From contig NZ_JAHLEL010000051.1 of the NCBI RefSeq assembly GCF_020131355.1, forward strand, positions 248,001 through 312,000: DNA of 64,000 nucleotides. The letters are read 5' to 3'. Each line of letters opens with the position of its first letter. The stretch's first letter is position 1. Shown here piece after piece: positions 18,177 to 27,600 of this stretch. Source of the stretch: Pseudonocardia sp. ICBG1293 (GTDB lineage: Bacteria > Actinomycetota > Actinomycetes > Mycobacteriales > Pseudonocardiaceae). Under the pieces are notes generated by a model. It was not told the origin of the DNA. It ran no database searches and worked only from the letters and a program-made list of their open reading frames with translations. A program made the translations under genes and the position numbers.

Positions 18177-18295
18177 AGGTCATTTCAGAACGAGGTCGAC
18201 GTGTCTGTTGTAGACGACAAGCGGCTATCTGACCTGCCGTTTGATCTGTCGTCGAGGGGTCAATGGAAACTCGACAAGTCGTTCTGAAACGACCT
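18177..18295. mobile_element. 119-bp MITE-like element flanked by CTCAG repeats
   Basis: Terminal inverted repeats of 17 bp with one mismatch (18177-18193 AGGTCATTTCAGAACGA and 18279-18295) are flanked on both sides by the 5-bp direct repeat CTCAG (18172-18176 and 18296-18300), the mark of a transposition event. There is no coding capacity, and the interior is richer in A+T than its surroundings. The right-hand CTCAG contains the complement of the rpmB stop codon, so the element landed exactly at the end of rpmB without changing the protein. Mobilising transposase unknown. Confidence 0.7.
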
Positions 18296-18296
18296 C

Positions 18297-18488
18297 TCAG
18301 ACGCGGGTCACCTTGCCCGCCTTCAGGCAGGAGGTGCAGGCGTTGATCCGACGGCGGTTGCCGCCGTTGATCGCGGCGCGCACCGTCTGGATGTTGGGGT
18401 TCCAGCGGCGGTGGGTGCGGCGGTGCGAGTGCGAGACGGACATGCCGAAGCCCGGACCCTTGCCACAGACGTCGCAGACGGCAGCCAC
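18297..18488 (-). CDS. rpmB: 50S ribosomal protein L28
   Basis: L28 of 63 residues with AAVCDVCGKGPGFG at the N-terminus and CTSCLKAGKV near the C-terminus. The four cysteines make it the zinc-binding (C+) form. GTG 18488 is preferred to GTG 18497 because GAGGAG lies 8 nt upstream and the protein then starts like other actinobacterial L28s. In related genomes it neighbours the DAK/FakA-like gene and recG; here an IS lies between. Confidence 0.95.
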   Translation of the reverse strand: MAAVCDVCGKGPGFGMSVSHSHRRTHRRWNPNIQTVRAAINGGNRRRINACTSCLKAGKVTRV

Positions 18489-18531
18489 GTCGGACACTCC
18501 TCGGGTTGACGAACAGATTCACGAACGGATT

Positions 18532-18551
18532 CCCGGCACGGACGTGCCGGG
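18532..18551 (-). other. Hairpin in the rpmB leader
   Basis: A perfect 8-bp stem CCCGGCAC/GTGCCGGG with a 4-nt loop lies 44-63 nt upstream of the rpmB start. A possible minus-strand -10 (TAGACT, 18569-18564) just upstream would put the hairpin in the 5' UTR. A regulatory role is a guess. Confidence 0.35.
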
Positions 18552-18682
18552 GTTCGGCCTTCAAGTCTAGCCACGCCCGTGTCGTGACCGGCGCGCGGGG
18601 CCGTCCGGCGGCACCGGGGGCGCCCCCGCACCTAGGGCGCGTCTCCTAACCCGGCTGGTCGGGCCTGCGCGATGATCAGTAG

Positions 18683-19723
18683 GTGTCGCGCCGTGCCGTC
18701 CTGACCGATGCCCAGTGGGACCGACTCGAGCCGTTACTGCCCTCGTCGGACGGGATGCCAGGGCGCCCGTTCGCCGATCACCGCAGAGTGATCGAGGGGA
18801 TCATCTACCGGTTCCGCTGCGGGCTGGCCTGGCGTGATGTCCCGGTCGAGTTCGGGCTGTGGCAGACCCTATGGAAACGCCACCGCCGCTACTGCGGTGA
18901 CGGCACCTGGGACCAGGTTCTCGCAGCTCTGCTCGCCGATGCCGACTCCGCCGGTCTCGTGGACTGGGCCGTGTCGGTCGACTCGACGATCATCCGCGCT
19001 CACCAACACGCCGCGACCCTGCAGCGGGACACAGGGGGCCGGATCGAACTACAAGAATCTGCTGATCGAGCCGCCCGATCACGCGTTGGGCCGCTCCCGC
19101 GGAGGGCTCGGCACGAAGATCCACCAGCTCGTTGACGGACACGGCCGCCCGCTGGTCGTACTGGTCGGCCCTGGCCAGGCCGGTGACGCCCCGATGTTCG
19201 CGCACCTGATGTCACATCTGAGCGTCGGACGGGTCGGTCCGGGCCGACCGCGGACCCGGCCCGAGCGGGTCCGCGCAGATAAGAGCGTCCGGCAGTAGAG
19301 GTGGCCGTGTGTCGGTGTTGGTAGAGACACGGACCTGCAAGTGATCATGGGATTGCTGATGTCCTGATGGTCGCCTGGAGAGTCCGTGCCTCTACCTGCA
19401 ACGACACCCCCACGACCTCATTTGCCGGGCGCTCTAAGGCCTACTCCTCACGCGCCATCCGCGCCCACCTGCGCGGACGACGGATCGTCGCGGTCATCCC
19501 GGAGCCGGCTGACCAGCAGGGACACCGGAAACGACGCGGCACACGCGGCGGTCGACCACCGGCGTTCGACCGGGTCGACTACCGCGGCCGCAACGTCGTC
19601 GAACGCGGGTTCTGCGAGGTCAAGCAGTGGCGCGGCCTCGCGACCCGCTACGACAAACTCGCCCTGACCTTCCGCGGCGGAGTTGCACTGAAGGCCATCG
19701 TCACCTGGTTGCGCACTTTAGGA
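18683..19723 (+). pseudogene. IS5-family transposase, frameshifted and interrupted
   Basis: DDE transposase in three pieces. The N-terminal part (from GTG 18683, RAVLTDAQWDRLEPLLPS, then FRCGLAWRDVP and VSVDSTIIRAHQH with the first Asp) is in one frame. Around 19036-19050 the homology moves by +1 to LGRSRGGLGTKIHQLVDG and PGQAGDAPMFAHL, reaching RVRADK with the second Asp. A 155-bp interruption follows. The end (AYSSRAIRAHLRG, VVERGFCEVKQWRGLATRYD with the catalytic Glu) then resumes in the frame expected after such an insert. The +1 shift could be programmed, as in many IS5 members, but the insertion should abolish activity. Confidence 0.85.
19283..19434. mobile_element. 152-bp MITE-like element nested in the transposase
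   Basis: Starts GAGCGTCCGGCA (19283-19294) and ends TGCCGGGCGCTC (19423-19434), inverted repeats with one mismatch. It is flanked by TAA on both sides (19280-19282, 19435-19437). Removing 155 bp restores the transposase codons GCA GAT AAG GCC TAC (A-D-K-A-Y). The inverted similarity continues inward for about 52 bp at roughly 70% by eye (for example TAGAGACACGGAC against TAGAGGCACGGAC), so the element could fold into a long hairpin. No coding capacity. Confidence 0.7.
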
Positions 19724-19745
19724 GACACGCCCTAGTGTGGGGCCC

Positions 19746-21476
19746 GTGGCCTCGCCGTTCGACCCCGCGCTGCTGCGCCGCTGGATCGACGCCGCCGCCG
19801 AGCGGCTCACCGCCGGGCGGGCCGAGATCGACCGGATCAACGTCTTCCCGGTCGCCGACCACGACACCGGGTCGAACCTGCTGCTGACCGCCCGTGCGGC
19901 GGCCTCGGCCCCGCTCGACGGGGGCGTGCCCGTCGCCGATCCCGTCGCCGAGGACGTCCGGCCGGTGCGGGCCGCGGCGGCGCTGGCCGCGGCCGCGGTG
20001 CGCGGTGCGCGCGGGAACTCGGGCCTGATCCTGTCCCAGCTGTTCCGTGGGCTGGCCGAGGAGCTGGCGGCCGCGGCCGCACGACGCCCGAACACCCCGG
20101 CCGGCGAGCTGCTCGCCGGGGCGCTGCGACGGGCTGCGGGGCTGGCGGCCGTCGCGGTGTCCGCGCCGCGCCCGGGGACCGCGCTGACCGTGCTGGACGC
20201 CGCCGCGGCGGCCGTGGCGGCGCGGGTGGCGGCCGGGGCGGCGACCGGGCCGTCGGCGTCGGGCCCGGCGCTCGCCCGGGTCGCAGGCCTGCCCGGGCAC
20301 GCCGACCCCGACGGCGGGGGTCCCGACACGACCGGTGCGCTCGCCGAGGCCGCCCGGGTGGCCGCGGACGCGGCGCGGGCCGCACTGGCCCGGGCCACCG
20401 GGCGCCCGCCGGAGCTGGTGCGGGCCGGGGTCGTCGACGCGGGCGGGCTCGGCCTGGTCGTGGTGCTGGACGCGCTGGTCGCCGCGGCGGGCGGTGATCC
20501 GGGCCCGCCGCCGTCGTCGCAGGTGGGGACGCCCGGTCCGGCCTCGGCGGTCACCGCCGACGGCGAGCTCGTGCCGTGGGTGCCCCAGCCGGTCTACGAG
20601 GTCACCTACTGGCTGCCCGGACCCGACCCGGCCGCGCTGGAGACGCTGCGCGCCCGGCTCGCCGGTCTCGGGGACTCGGTCGGTCTCGCCGGGGACGGCG
20701 GCGGCGGGGTGATGGTGCACGTGCACACCACCGAGGCCGGGCCCGCGGTCGAGGCGGGGCTGGCGGTGGTCCGCCCGTCGGGGATCCGGATCGAGGCGCT
20801 GCCGCCGGCGCCGCCGACCCGCGACCGCGCCGTCCTGCTGATGATCGAGAGCAGCGGGGCCGGGGCGCTGGCCCGGGCCGCGGGCGGGAACGTGCTGGTC
20901 GCCGACCCCGACCCGACCGTCGACGAGGTGCTGGCCGCGATCCGCGCGACCTGCGCCGAGCACGTCGTCGTGCTGCCGTGCGCGACGCACCGGCGCACGG
21001 TCGGTGAGACCGCGGCGCAGCGGGTGCGGTTCGAGGGCATCGACGTCGTGGTGGTCCCGGCGAGCTCGGTGCTCCAGGGCCTGGCCGCCCTGGCGGTGCA
21101 CGACCCCGCGCGGCGCGCCCCGGACGACGTCGTCGCGATGGCCGAGGCCGCGGCCGCCACCCGGACCGGCGGGCTGGCCGTCGCCGAGGCCGAGGCGCTC
21201 ACCTGGGCCGGTCCCTGCCGTCCGGGGGAGATCCTCGGGATCTCCGACGGCGAGGTCGTGCTGATCGCCCCGGACCTCGCTGTCGGTGCCCTGTGGTTGG
21301 CTCATCGCATGCTCACTCCGGGTGGGGAGCTGGTGACCGTGCTGCTCGGCTCGGCCGCCCCCGACGATCTCGGGGAGCGGCTCGCCGAGGACCTGCGCCG
21401 CACCCACCCGGAGGTCGACGTGGTGGTGCACCGGGGGGAGCAGGGCGACTACCCGCTGGTGCTGGGAGTGGAGTAG
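19746..21476 (+). CDS. DAK2 (DhaL) domain protein, FakA-like
   Basis: About 576 residues. The N-terminal DhaL kinase domain has the ATP/Mg-binding loop DRINVFPVADHDTGSN (residues 30-45) and GARGNSGLILSQLFRGL (about 88-104). The C-terminal half resembles the FakA/YloV region. In Firmicutes, FakA phosphorylates fatty acids bound to FakB; no FakB/DegV gene is in this window, so the substrate is inferred only from family. GTG 19746 is used; GTG 19737 in frame is also possible. An IS ends 14 bp upstream, so the native promoter has been displaced. It abuts recG (TAG then ATG). Confidence 0.85.
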   Translation: MASPFDPALLRRWIDAAAERLTAGRAEIDRINVFPVADHDTGSNLLLTARAAASAPLDGGVPVADPVAEDVRPVRAAAALAAAAVRGARGNSGLILSQLFRGLAEELAAAAARRPNTPAGELLAGALRRAAGLAAVAVSAPRPGTALTVLDAAAAAVAARVAAGAATGPSASGPALARVAGLPGHADPDGGGPDTTGALAEAARVAADAARAALARATGRPPELVRAGVVDAGGLGLVVVLDALVAAAGGDPGPPPSSQVGTPGPASAVTADGELVPWVPQPVYEVTYWLPGPDPAALETLRARLAGLGDSVGLAGDGGGGVMVHVHTTEAGPAVEAGLAVVRPSGIRIEALPPAPPTRDRAVLLMIESSGAGALARAAGGNVLVADPDPTVDEVLAAIRATCAEHVVVLPCATHRRTVGETAAQRVRFEGIDVVVVPASSVLQGLAALAVHDPARRAPDDVVAMAEAAAATRTGGLAVAEAEALTWAGPCRPGEILGISDGEVVLIAPDLAVGALWLAHRMLTPGGELVTVLLGSAAPDDLGERLAEDLRRTHPEVDVVVHRGEQGDYPLVLGVE

Positions 21477-23642
21477 ATGGACGACGGGTTCGACCTGGAC
21501 AGCCGGCTCGACGGGCCGCTCGGGCGCAAGGCGGCGGACGCGCTGGCCCCGCTCGGGCTGGAGACCGTCGGGGACCTGCTGCGGCACTACCCGCGGCGCT
21601 ACGTCGACCGCGGCCGGCTCACCGAGATCGCCGGGCTGGTGGCGGGTGAGCACGTCACCGTCGTCGCGGCGGTGGCGCGCGCCGAGCTGCGCGAGATGCG
21701 CAACCGGCGGGGGAAGATGCTCAAGGCCGTCATCCGGGACGAGAAGGGCGGCGAGCTCGACGCCACCTTCTTCAACGGCTGGAAGCTGCAGGGCTTCATC
21801 AAGCAGGGCGTCGTCGGGGTGTTCTCCGGCAAGGTCGGGGTGTTCAACAACCGGCTGCAGCTGACCCACCCGCAGTTCGAGGAGATCGAGGAGAGCGACT
21901 CGCTGCGGCCGTTCCTGTCGGTCTACCCGGCGAACGCCAAGGTGACCTCGCAGGCCATCGCCCGGTCGGTGCGCCAGGTGCTGGAGCAGATCGACGACCC
22001 GACCGACCCGCTGCCCGGGTCGCTGCGCGAGCGGGAGAAGCTGCCGGAGCTGGGGCGGGCGCTGCGGCGCATCCACGTGCCCGAGACCGAGGCCGACCTG
22101 TTCGCCGCGCGCCACCGCCTGGTGTGGGACGAGGCGCTCGGCGTCCAGCTCGCGCTCGCGCTCCGGCGGGAGGCCGCCGTCGCCCGGCCGGCCCCGGTGT
22201 GCCCGCGCCGCGACGACGGTCTGCTCGCCGCGTTCGACGCGGACCTGCCGTTCCCGCTGACCGAGGGCCAGCAGGAGGTCGGCGAGCAGATCGCCGCCGA
22301 CCTCGCCCGCGAGCACCCGATGAACCGCCTCGTGCAGGGCGACGTCGGCGCGGGCAAGACGATCGTCGCGCTGCGGGCGATGCTGCAGGCCGTCGACGCG
22401 GGCACCCAGGCCGCGATGCTGGCCCCCACCGAGGTCCTCGCGGCCCAGCACGCCCGTTCGCTGCGCGCGATGCTCGGCGCGCTCGGCCGTGGCGGTGAGC
22501 TCGGCGCGGGGGAGAACGCGACCGCGGTGACGCTGCTGACCGGGTCGATGGGGGCGAAGGCCAAGCGGCAGGCACTGCTCGACGCGCAGTCCGGCGCCGC
22601 AGGGATCGTCGTCGGGACCCACGCGCTGATCCAGGACACCGTCGGGTTCGCCGAGCTGGGGCTGGTCGTGGTCGACGAGCAGCACCGCTTCGGGGTGGAG
22701 CAGCGCGACGCGTTGCGCGCCCGTGGCGAGAAGGCCCCGCACATGCTGGTGATGACCGCGACGCCGATCCCGCGCACGGTGGCCATGACCGTCTACGGCG
22801 ACCTGGCCGTGTCCGAGCTGAAGGGGCTGCCGAAGGGCCGCTCCCCGGTCGCGACGACCGTCGTGCCCCTGGCCGAGCACCCGTCGTGGATCGAGCGGGT
22901 GTGGCAGCGGATCCGCGAGGAGGTCGAGGCGGGCCACCAGTGCTACGTCGTGTGCCCCCGGGTCGGGGGGACGGAGAAGGAGGACGCCGACGAGCCCCCG
23001 CCGGACGACGACGGTGGCGAGGAGCGGCGTGCCCCGCTCGCGGTGCTCGACATCGCCCCGTTGATCGAGGAGAAACTGGCCGGGCTGCGGGTCGGGATCC
23101 TGCACGGCAAGCTCCCGCCGGAGGAGAAGGACACCGTCATGCGGGCCTTCGAACGCGCCGAGCTGGACGTGCTGGTCGCGACCACGGTGATCGAGGTCGG
23201 TGTCGACGTGCCGAACGCGACCGGGATCGTGCTGCTCGACGCGGACCGGTTCGGCCTGTCCCAGCTGCACCAGCTGCGCGGCCGGGTCGGGCGGGGCAGC
23301 GCACCGGGGCTCTGCCTGCTGGTCACCGACATGCCCGCGGCGACCGCCGCCCGCGAGCGGCTCGACGCGATCGCCGGGACCACCGACGGTTTCGAGCTGG
23401 CCCGGCTCGACCTGGAGCTGCGCCGCGAGGGCGACGTGCTGGGCACCGGCCAGTCCGGCTCGCGCTCCGGCCTCAAGCTGCTCTCGCTGCTGCGCCACGG
23501 CGAGGTGATCGAGAAGGCGCAGGTCTACGCGCGGCACCTCGTCGCCGAGGATCCGGGGCTGGCCGGGCACCCGGGTCTGCGTGACCTGGTCGCCCAGACC
23601 CTGGGCGACGAGGAGCGCGCCGCCTACCTCGACAAGTCCTGA
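21477..23642 (+). CDS. recG: ATP-dependent DNA helicase RecG
   Basis: Branch-migrating helicase that remodels stalled forks and Holliday junctions; 721 residues. An N-terminal OB-fold wedge (about 60-160) is followed by helicase motifs: Walker A GDVGAGKTI (about 285), motif II VVVDEQHRFGVEQR, motif III TATPIPRT, and motif VI QLRGRVGRG. The DEQH box is characteristic of RecG. The start codon directly follows the stop of the DAK2 gene, implying one operon, as in mycobacteria. Confidence 0.96.
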   Translation: MDDGFDLDSRLDGPLGRKAADALAPLGLETVGDLLRHYPRRYVDRGRLTEIAGLVAGEHVTVVAAVARAELREMRNRRGKMLKAVIRDEKGGELDATFFNGWKLQGFIKQGVVGVFSGKVGVFNNRLQLTHPQFEEIEESDSLRPFLSVYPANAKVTSQAIARSVRQVLEQIDDPTDPLPGSLREREKLPELGRALRRIHVPETEADLFAARHRLVWDEALGVQLALALRREAAVARPAPVCPRRDDGLLAAFDADLPFPLTEGQQEVGEQIAADLAREHPMNRLVQGDVGAGKTIVALRAMLQAVDAGTQAAMLAPTEVLAAQHARSLRAMLGALGRGGELGAGENATAVTLLTGSMGAKAKRQALLDAQSGAAGIVVGTHALIQDTVGFAELGLVVVDEQHRFGVEQRDALRARGEKAPHMLVMTATPIPRTVAMTVYGDLAVSELKGLPKGRSPVATTVVPLAEHPSWIERVWQRIREEVEAGHQCYVVCPRVGGTEKEDADEPPPDDDGGEERRAPLAVLDIAPLIEEKLAGLRVGILHGKLPPEEKDTVMRAFERAELDVLVATTVIEVGVDVPNATGIVLLDADRFGLSQLHQLRGRVGRGSAPGLCLLVTDMPAATAARERLDAIAGTTDGFELARLDLELRREGDVLGTGQSGSRSGLKLLSLLRHGEVIEKAQVYARHLVAEDPGLAGHPGLRDLVAQTLGDEERAAYLDKS

Positions 23643-23652
23643 CCGGACGGGC

Positions 23653-24306
23653 TCAGGTCCCCGGGAGCTCCCCGCGGGCCCGGGCGTCCAGCTCGGCGCG
23701 GGCGGCCCGCGGCAGGTGCACGACCCCGGCCCGGTCGAGCCGGTCCAGCTCGGTGCGGGCGCGGGCGTAGGCGGCGAGCCGCTCCGGCTCGGAGTCCGAG
23801 TCCCGCGCGGTGGTCAGCAGCTTCACCACGCGTTCGACGGTCCGGCGCTCCTCCGGGTCGAGCCCGGAGAGCCGGATCCGGTCGGCGGCCTCCCTCGCGG
23901 CCCGCCAGGCGCGGCGCGCGGCGTCGACGGCGCGGACGTAGCCGTCGCCGTGGGGCCCACCGGGGTGTCCAGTGCCTGCGCCGCGGCGAACGCGTCGACG
24001 AACCGTCCGGTCGCGGGGACCGTCGTGTCCGACAGTGCCGGGCGGCGCAGCACCTCGAGCGGGTCGGCCTCGTGTGCGGCGAACTCGCCGCGGACGCGCT
24101 GGAAGTCCGCCCGGGCGCGGCGCCACTCCTGCTCGGCGGCCACCGCGGACGCGGTCAGCGGGGGGGTCCCGGCGCGGCACCTCGGGCCGGGCCGGGGCGG
24201 GCCGCTCCGGACGCTCGGCACGCAGCCGCCGGTAGGCGCCCAGGACGGCCATCGTCAGGAGCGCGATCGTCAGGATCTGGATCACCAGTGCCGCCACGAC
24301 CACCAC
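23653..24306 (-). CDS. Membrane-anchored protein of unknown function, two compensating frameshifts
   Basis: The product begins with one hydrophobic segment (VVVVAALVIQILTIALLTMAVLGAY), then a charged, largely helical region. Three frame segments must be joined. The first continues to about 24166, where a run of seven G on the plus strand (24160-24166) shifts the frame. The middle (LTASAVAAEQEWRRARADFQ and ADPLEVLRRPALSDTTVPATG) lies in another frame. Near 23956 the first frame returns (DGYVRAVDAARRAWRAAREA to the end RARGELPGT). One extra C in the first run and one missing C in the second explain everything and give about 217 residues. I do not recognise the family. It is convergent with recG. 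Start could be GTG 24306, 24303 or 24297. Confidence 0.6.
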   Translation of the reverse strand: MVVVAALVIQILTIALLTMAVLGAYRRLRAERPERPAPARPEVPRRDPPADRVRGGRRAGVAPRPGGLPARPRRVRRTRGRPARGAAPPGTVGHDGPRDRTVRRRVRRGAGTGHPGGPHGDGYVRAVDAARRAWRAAREAADRIRLSGLDPEERRTVERVVKLLTTARDSDSEPERLAAYARARTELDRLDRAGVVHLPRAARAELDARARGELPGT

Positions 24307-24699
24307 CGTTCCCGCACGGCGCACCCGGCCGCCCGCCCGCTCGTGGGCGGGCGCCGGGCCCGGCGCACCTCCCGGCACACGGTGGCGCCGGTGCCGTCCC
24401 GCCCGCCGGGTGCCCGGTGTGTCATGTCCCCTTGCTACCCGATGCGCCACCGTTGCCGCCCGGTGCGCGTCCACGGTGCCGCCGGACGGTGGCGCGACGG
24501 TCACCCGGCCGGACCAGCGACGGCCGCGGCGAGCGGACCGTCCACGTGCCCCACGACGCGGCCGGGCGCACGGCGCCGGTGTTCCGCTCCGTGGTCGTCC
24601 GGTGGTCGGGACCACGTCCCACGTGCCACGATCACGCGTCCGGTCCACGGGAGCCCCGTGCGACCCGGGCGTCGTCGGCGACCGTGATGAGGGAGAACG
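24307..24699. other. Gene-free stretch upstream of pyruvate carboxylase
   Basis: About 390 bp with no convincing ORF. It holds two strong palindromes: GCCCGCCC/GGGCGGGC (24331-24338 with 24345-24352, 6-nt loop) and the adjacent GCGCCGGGCCCGGCGC (24351-24366). The promoter and leader of pyc must lie here, but no clear -35/-10 pair could be picked. Confidence 0.5.
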
Positions 24700-27600
24700 A
24701 TGTTCCGCAAGGTGCTGGTGGCCAACCGGGGCGAGATCGCCATCCGGGCGTTCCGGGCCGCGTTCGAGCTGGGTGTCTCGACGGTGGCGGTGTTCCCGTA
24801 CGAGGACCGCAACTCGCTGCACCGCGCCAAGGCCGACGAGTCCTACCAGATCGGTGAGCCGGGCCACCCGGTCCGCGCCTACCTCTCGGTGGACGAGGTC
24901 ATCAGGGCGGCGAAGAAGGCCGGTGCCGACGCGGTCTACCCCGGCTACGGCTTCATGTCGGAGAACCCCGACCTGGCCCGCGCCTGCGCCGAGGAGGGCA
25001 TCACCTTCGTCGGGCCGCCCACCGAGGTCCTGCACCTGACCGGCAACAAGTTCCGCGCCGTGGCGGCCGCCCGCGAGGCGGGTGTGCCGGTGCTGGAGTC
25101 CTCGGAGCCCTCCGACGACGTCGAGGAGCTGCTCGCCGCGGCGGAGGACATCGACTTCCCGATCTTCGTCAAGGCCGTCGCCGGCGGTGGCGGGCGCGGG
25201 ATGCGCCGGGTCACCGAGCCCGGCGACCTGCGCGACGCGATCGAGGCCGCGAGCCGGGAGGCGGAGTCCGCGTTCGGCGACGGCACCGTGTTCCTGGAGC
25301 AGGCCGTCGTCAACCCGCGCCACATCGAGGTCCAGATCCTGGCCGACGCCGACGGCAACGTCGTGCACCTGTTCGAGCGCGACTGCTCGGTGCAGCGCCG
25401 TCACCAGAAGGTCGTCGAGATCGCCCCGGCACCGAACCTGGACCCCGAGCTGCGGGACCGGATCTGCGCCGACGCGGTGAACTTCGCGAGGACGATCGGC
25501 TACGTCAACGCGGGCACCGTCGAGTTCCTGCTCGACGAGCGCGGCAAGCACCACTTCATCGAGATGAACCCGCGCATCCAGGTCGAGCACACCGTCACCG
25601 AGCAGGTCACCGACCGCGACCTGGTGATCGCCCAGCTGCGGATCGCGTCCGGCATGACGCTGCCGGAGCTGAACCTCACCCAGGACGAGATCACACTGAC
25701 CGGTGCGGCGATGCAGACCCGCATCACCACCGAGGACCCGGCCAACGAGTTCCGCCCCGACGTCGGCACCCTGTCGGTCTACCGCTCCCCGGGCGGTCCC
25801 GGCGTGCGCCTGGTCGGCGGCACCGTGCACGTCGGCGCCGAGGTCTCCGCGCACTTCGACTCGATGCTGGTCAAGCTGACCTGCCACGGCCACGACTTCG
25901 CCAACGCCGCCCGGCGGGCCCGCCGCGCGCTGGCCGAGTTCCGGATCCGCGGCGTGGCGACGAACCTGCCGTTCCTTGCCGCCGTGCTGGAGGACGAGGA
26001 CTTCAAGCAGGGCCGGGTGACCACCAGCTTCATCGAGGAGCGCCCGCACCTGCTCAAGGCCCGCCCGTCGGCCGACCGCGGCTCGCGCATCCTGCAGTAC
26101 CTGGGCGAGGTCACGGTCAACAAGCCGAACGGCGACCGGCCGCTGGTCGTGGAGCCGGTCGACAAGCTGCCCGCCGGCGTCGACCTGGAGACGCCCGCCC
26201 CGGACGGATCCGCGCAGCTGCTGCGCGAGCTCGGGCCCGAGGGCTTCGCGCGGCGGCTGCGGGAGCAGACCGCCGTCGCCGTCACCGACACGACGTTCCG
26301 CGACGCCCACCAGTCGCTGCTGGCGACCCGGATCCGGACCCGGGACCTGCTCGCGGTCGCACCGTACGTGGCCCGCACCATGCCCGAGCTGCTGTCGCTG
26401 GAGTGCTGGGGCGGGGCGACCTACGACGTCGCGCTGCGCTTCCTCGCCGAGGACCCGTGGGACCGGCTCGCCGCGCTCAAGTCCGCGGCGCCGAACATCT
26501 GCACCCAGATGCTGCTGCGCGGGCGCAACACCGTCGGTTACACGCCGTACCCGACGGAGGTGACCGACGCCTTCGTCCAGGAGGCGGCGGACACCGGCAT
26601 GGACATCTTCCGGATCTTCGACGCCCTCAACGACGTCTCCCAGATGCGCCCGGCGATCGACGCCGTCCGCAGCACCGGCACGGCGCTGGCCGAGGTCGCG
26701 CTCTGCTACACCGCGGACCTGTCCGACCCGGGGGAGAAGCTCTACACCCTCGACTACTACCTGCGTCTGGCCGAGGAGATCGTCGACGCGGGCGCGCACG
26801 TGCTGGCGATCAAGGACATGGCGGGCCTGCTGCGCCCGCCCGCGGCACGGACGCTGGTCACGGCGCTGCGCGAGCGCTTCGACCTGCGGTGCACCTGCAC
26901 ACCCACGACACCGCGGGCGGGCAGCTCGCGACCCTGGTCGCGGCGATCGACGCCGGGGTCGACGCCGTCGACGGGGCGGTCGCCTCGATGGCCGGCACCA
27001 CCAGCCAGCCGTCGCTGTCGGCGCTGGTCGCGGCCACCGACCACACCGACCGCGCGACCGGGCTGAGCCTGGCCGCGGTCGGGGACATGGAGCCGTACTG
27101 GGAGGCGGTGCGCAAGGTCTACGCGCCGTTCGAGTCCGGGCTCGCGTCGCCGACCGGGCGGGTCTACCACCACGAGATCCCCGGCGGGCAGCTGTCGAAC
27201 CTGCGCCAGCAGGCGATCGCGCTCGGCCTGGGCGACCGGTTCGAGCTGATCGAGGACTGCTACGCCGCCGCGGACCGGATGCTCGGCCGGCTGGTGAAGG
27301 TGACGCCGTCGTCGAAGGTCGTCGGCGACCTGGCCCTGCACCTGGTCGGGGCCGGGGTGGAGCCCGCGGACTTCGAGAAGGACCCGGCGGGCTTCGACAT
27401 CCCGGACTCGGTGATCGGGTTCCTGCGCGGTGAGCTGGGCTCGCCGCCCGCGGGCTGGCCGGAGCCGTTCCGGACCCGCGCGCTGGAGGGACGCAGCCCC
27501 GAGGCGGAGAAGGCGGAGCTGTCCATCGAGGACCGCCGCGGGCTGCGGGACGAGCGCCGCCGCACGCTGAACCGGCTGCTGTTCCCCGGCCCGACCAAGG

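Larger units (their letters stand above)
18636..19731 (+). mobile_element. IS5-family insertion sequence, itself interrupted
   Basis: 14-bp terminal inverted repeats with one mismatch (GGCGCGTCTCCTAA at 18636-18649; TTAGGAGACACGCC at 19718-19731) are bounded by direct CTAG repeats (18632-18635, 19732-19735), fitting the 4-bp target duplication of IS5-group elements. It is 1096 bp long, or 941 bp without the nested 152-bp element plus its 3-bp repeat. It carries one transposase gene, now broken. The right end lies 14 bp before the start codon of the FakA-like gene. Confidence 0.85.

Noticed and set aside
24307..24699. Short ORFs on either strand upstream of pyc
   Set aside because: They have Arg/Gly shadow composition, no SD and no recognisable domain.
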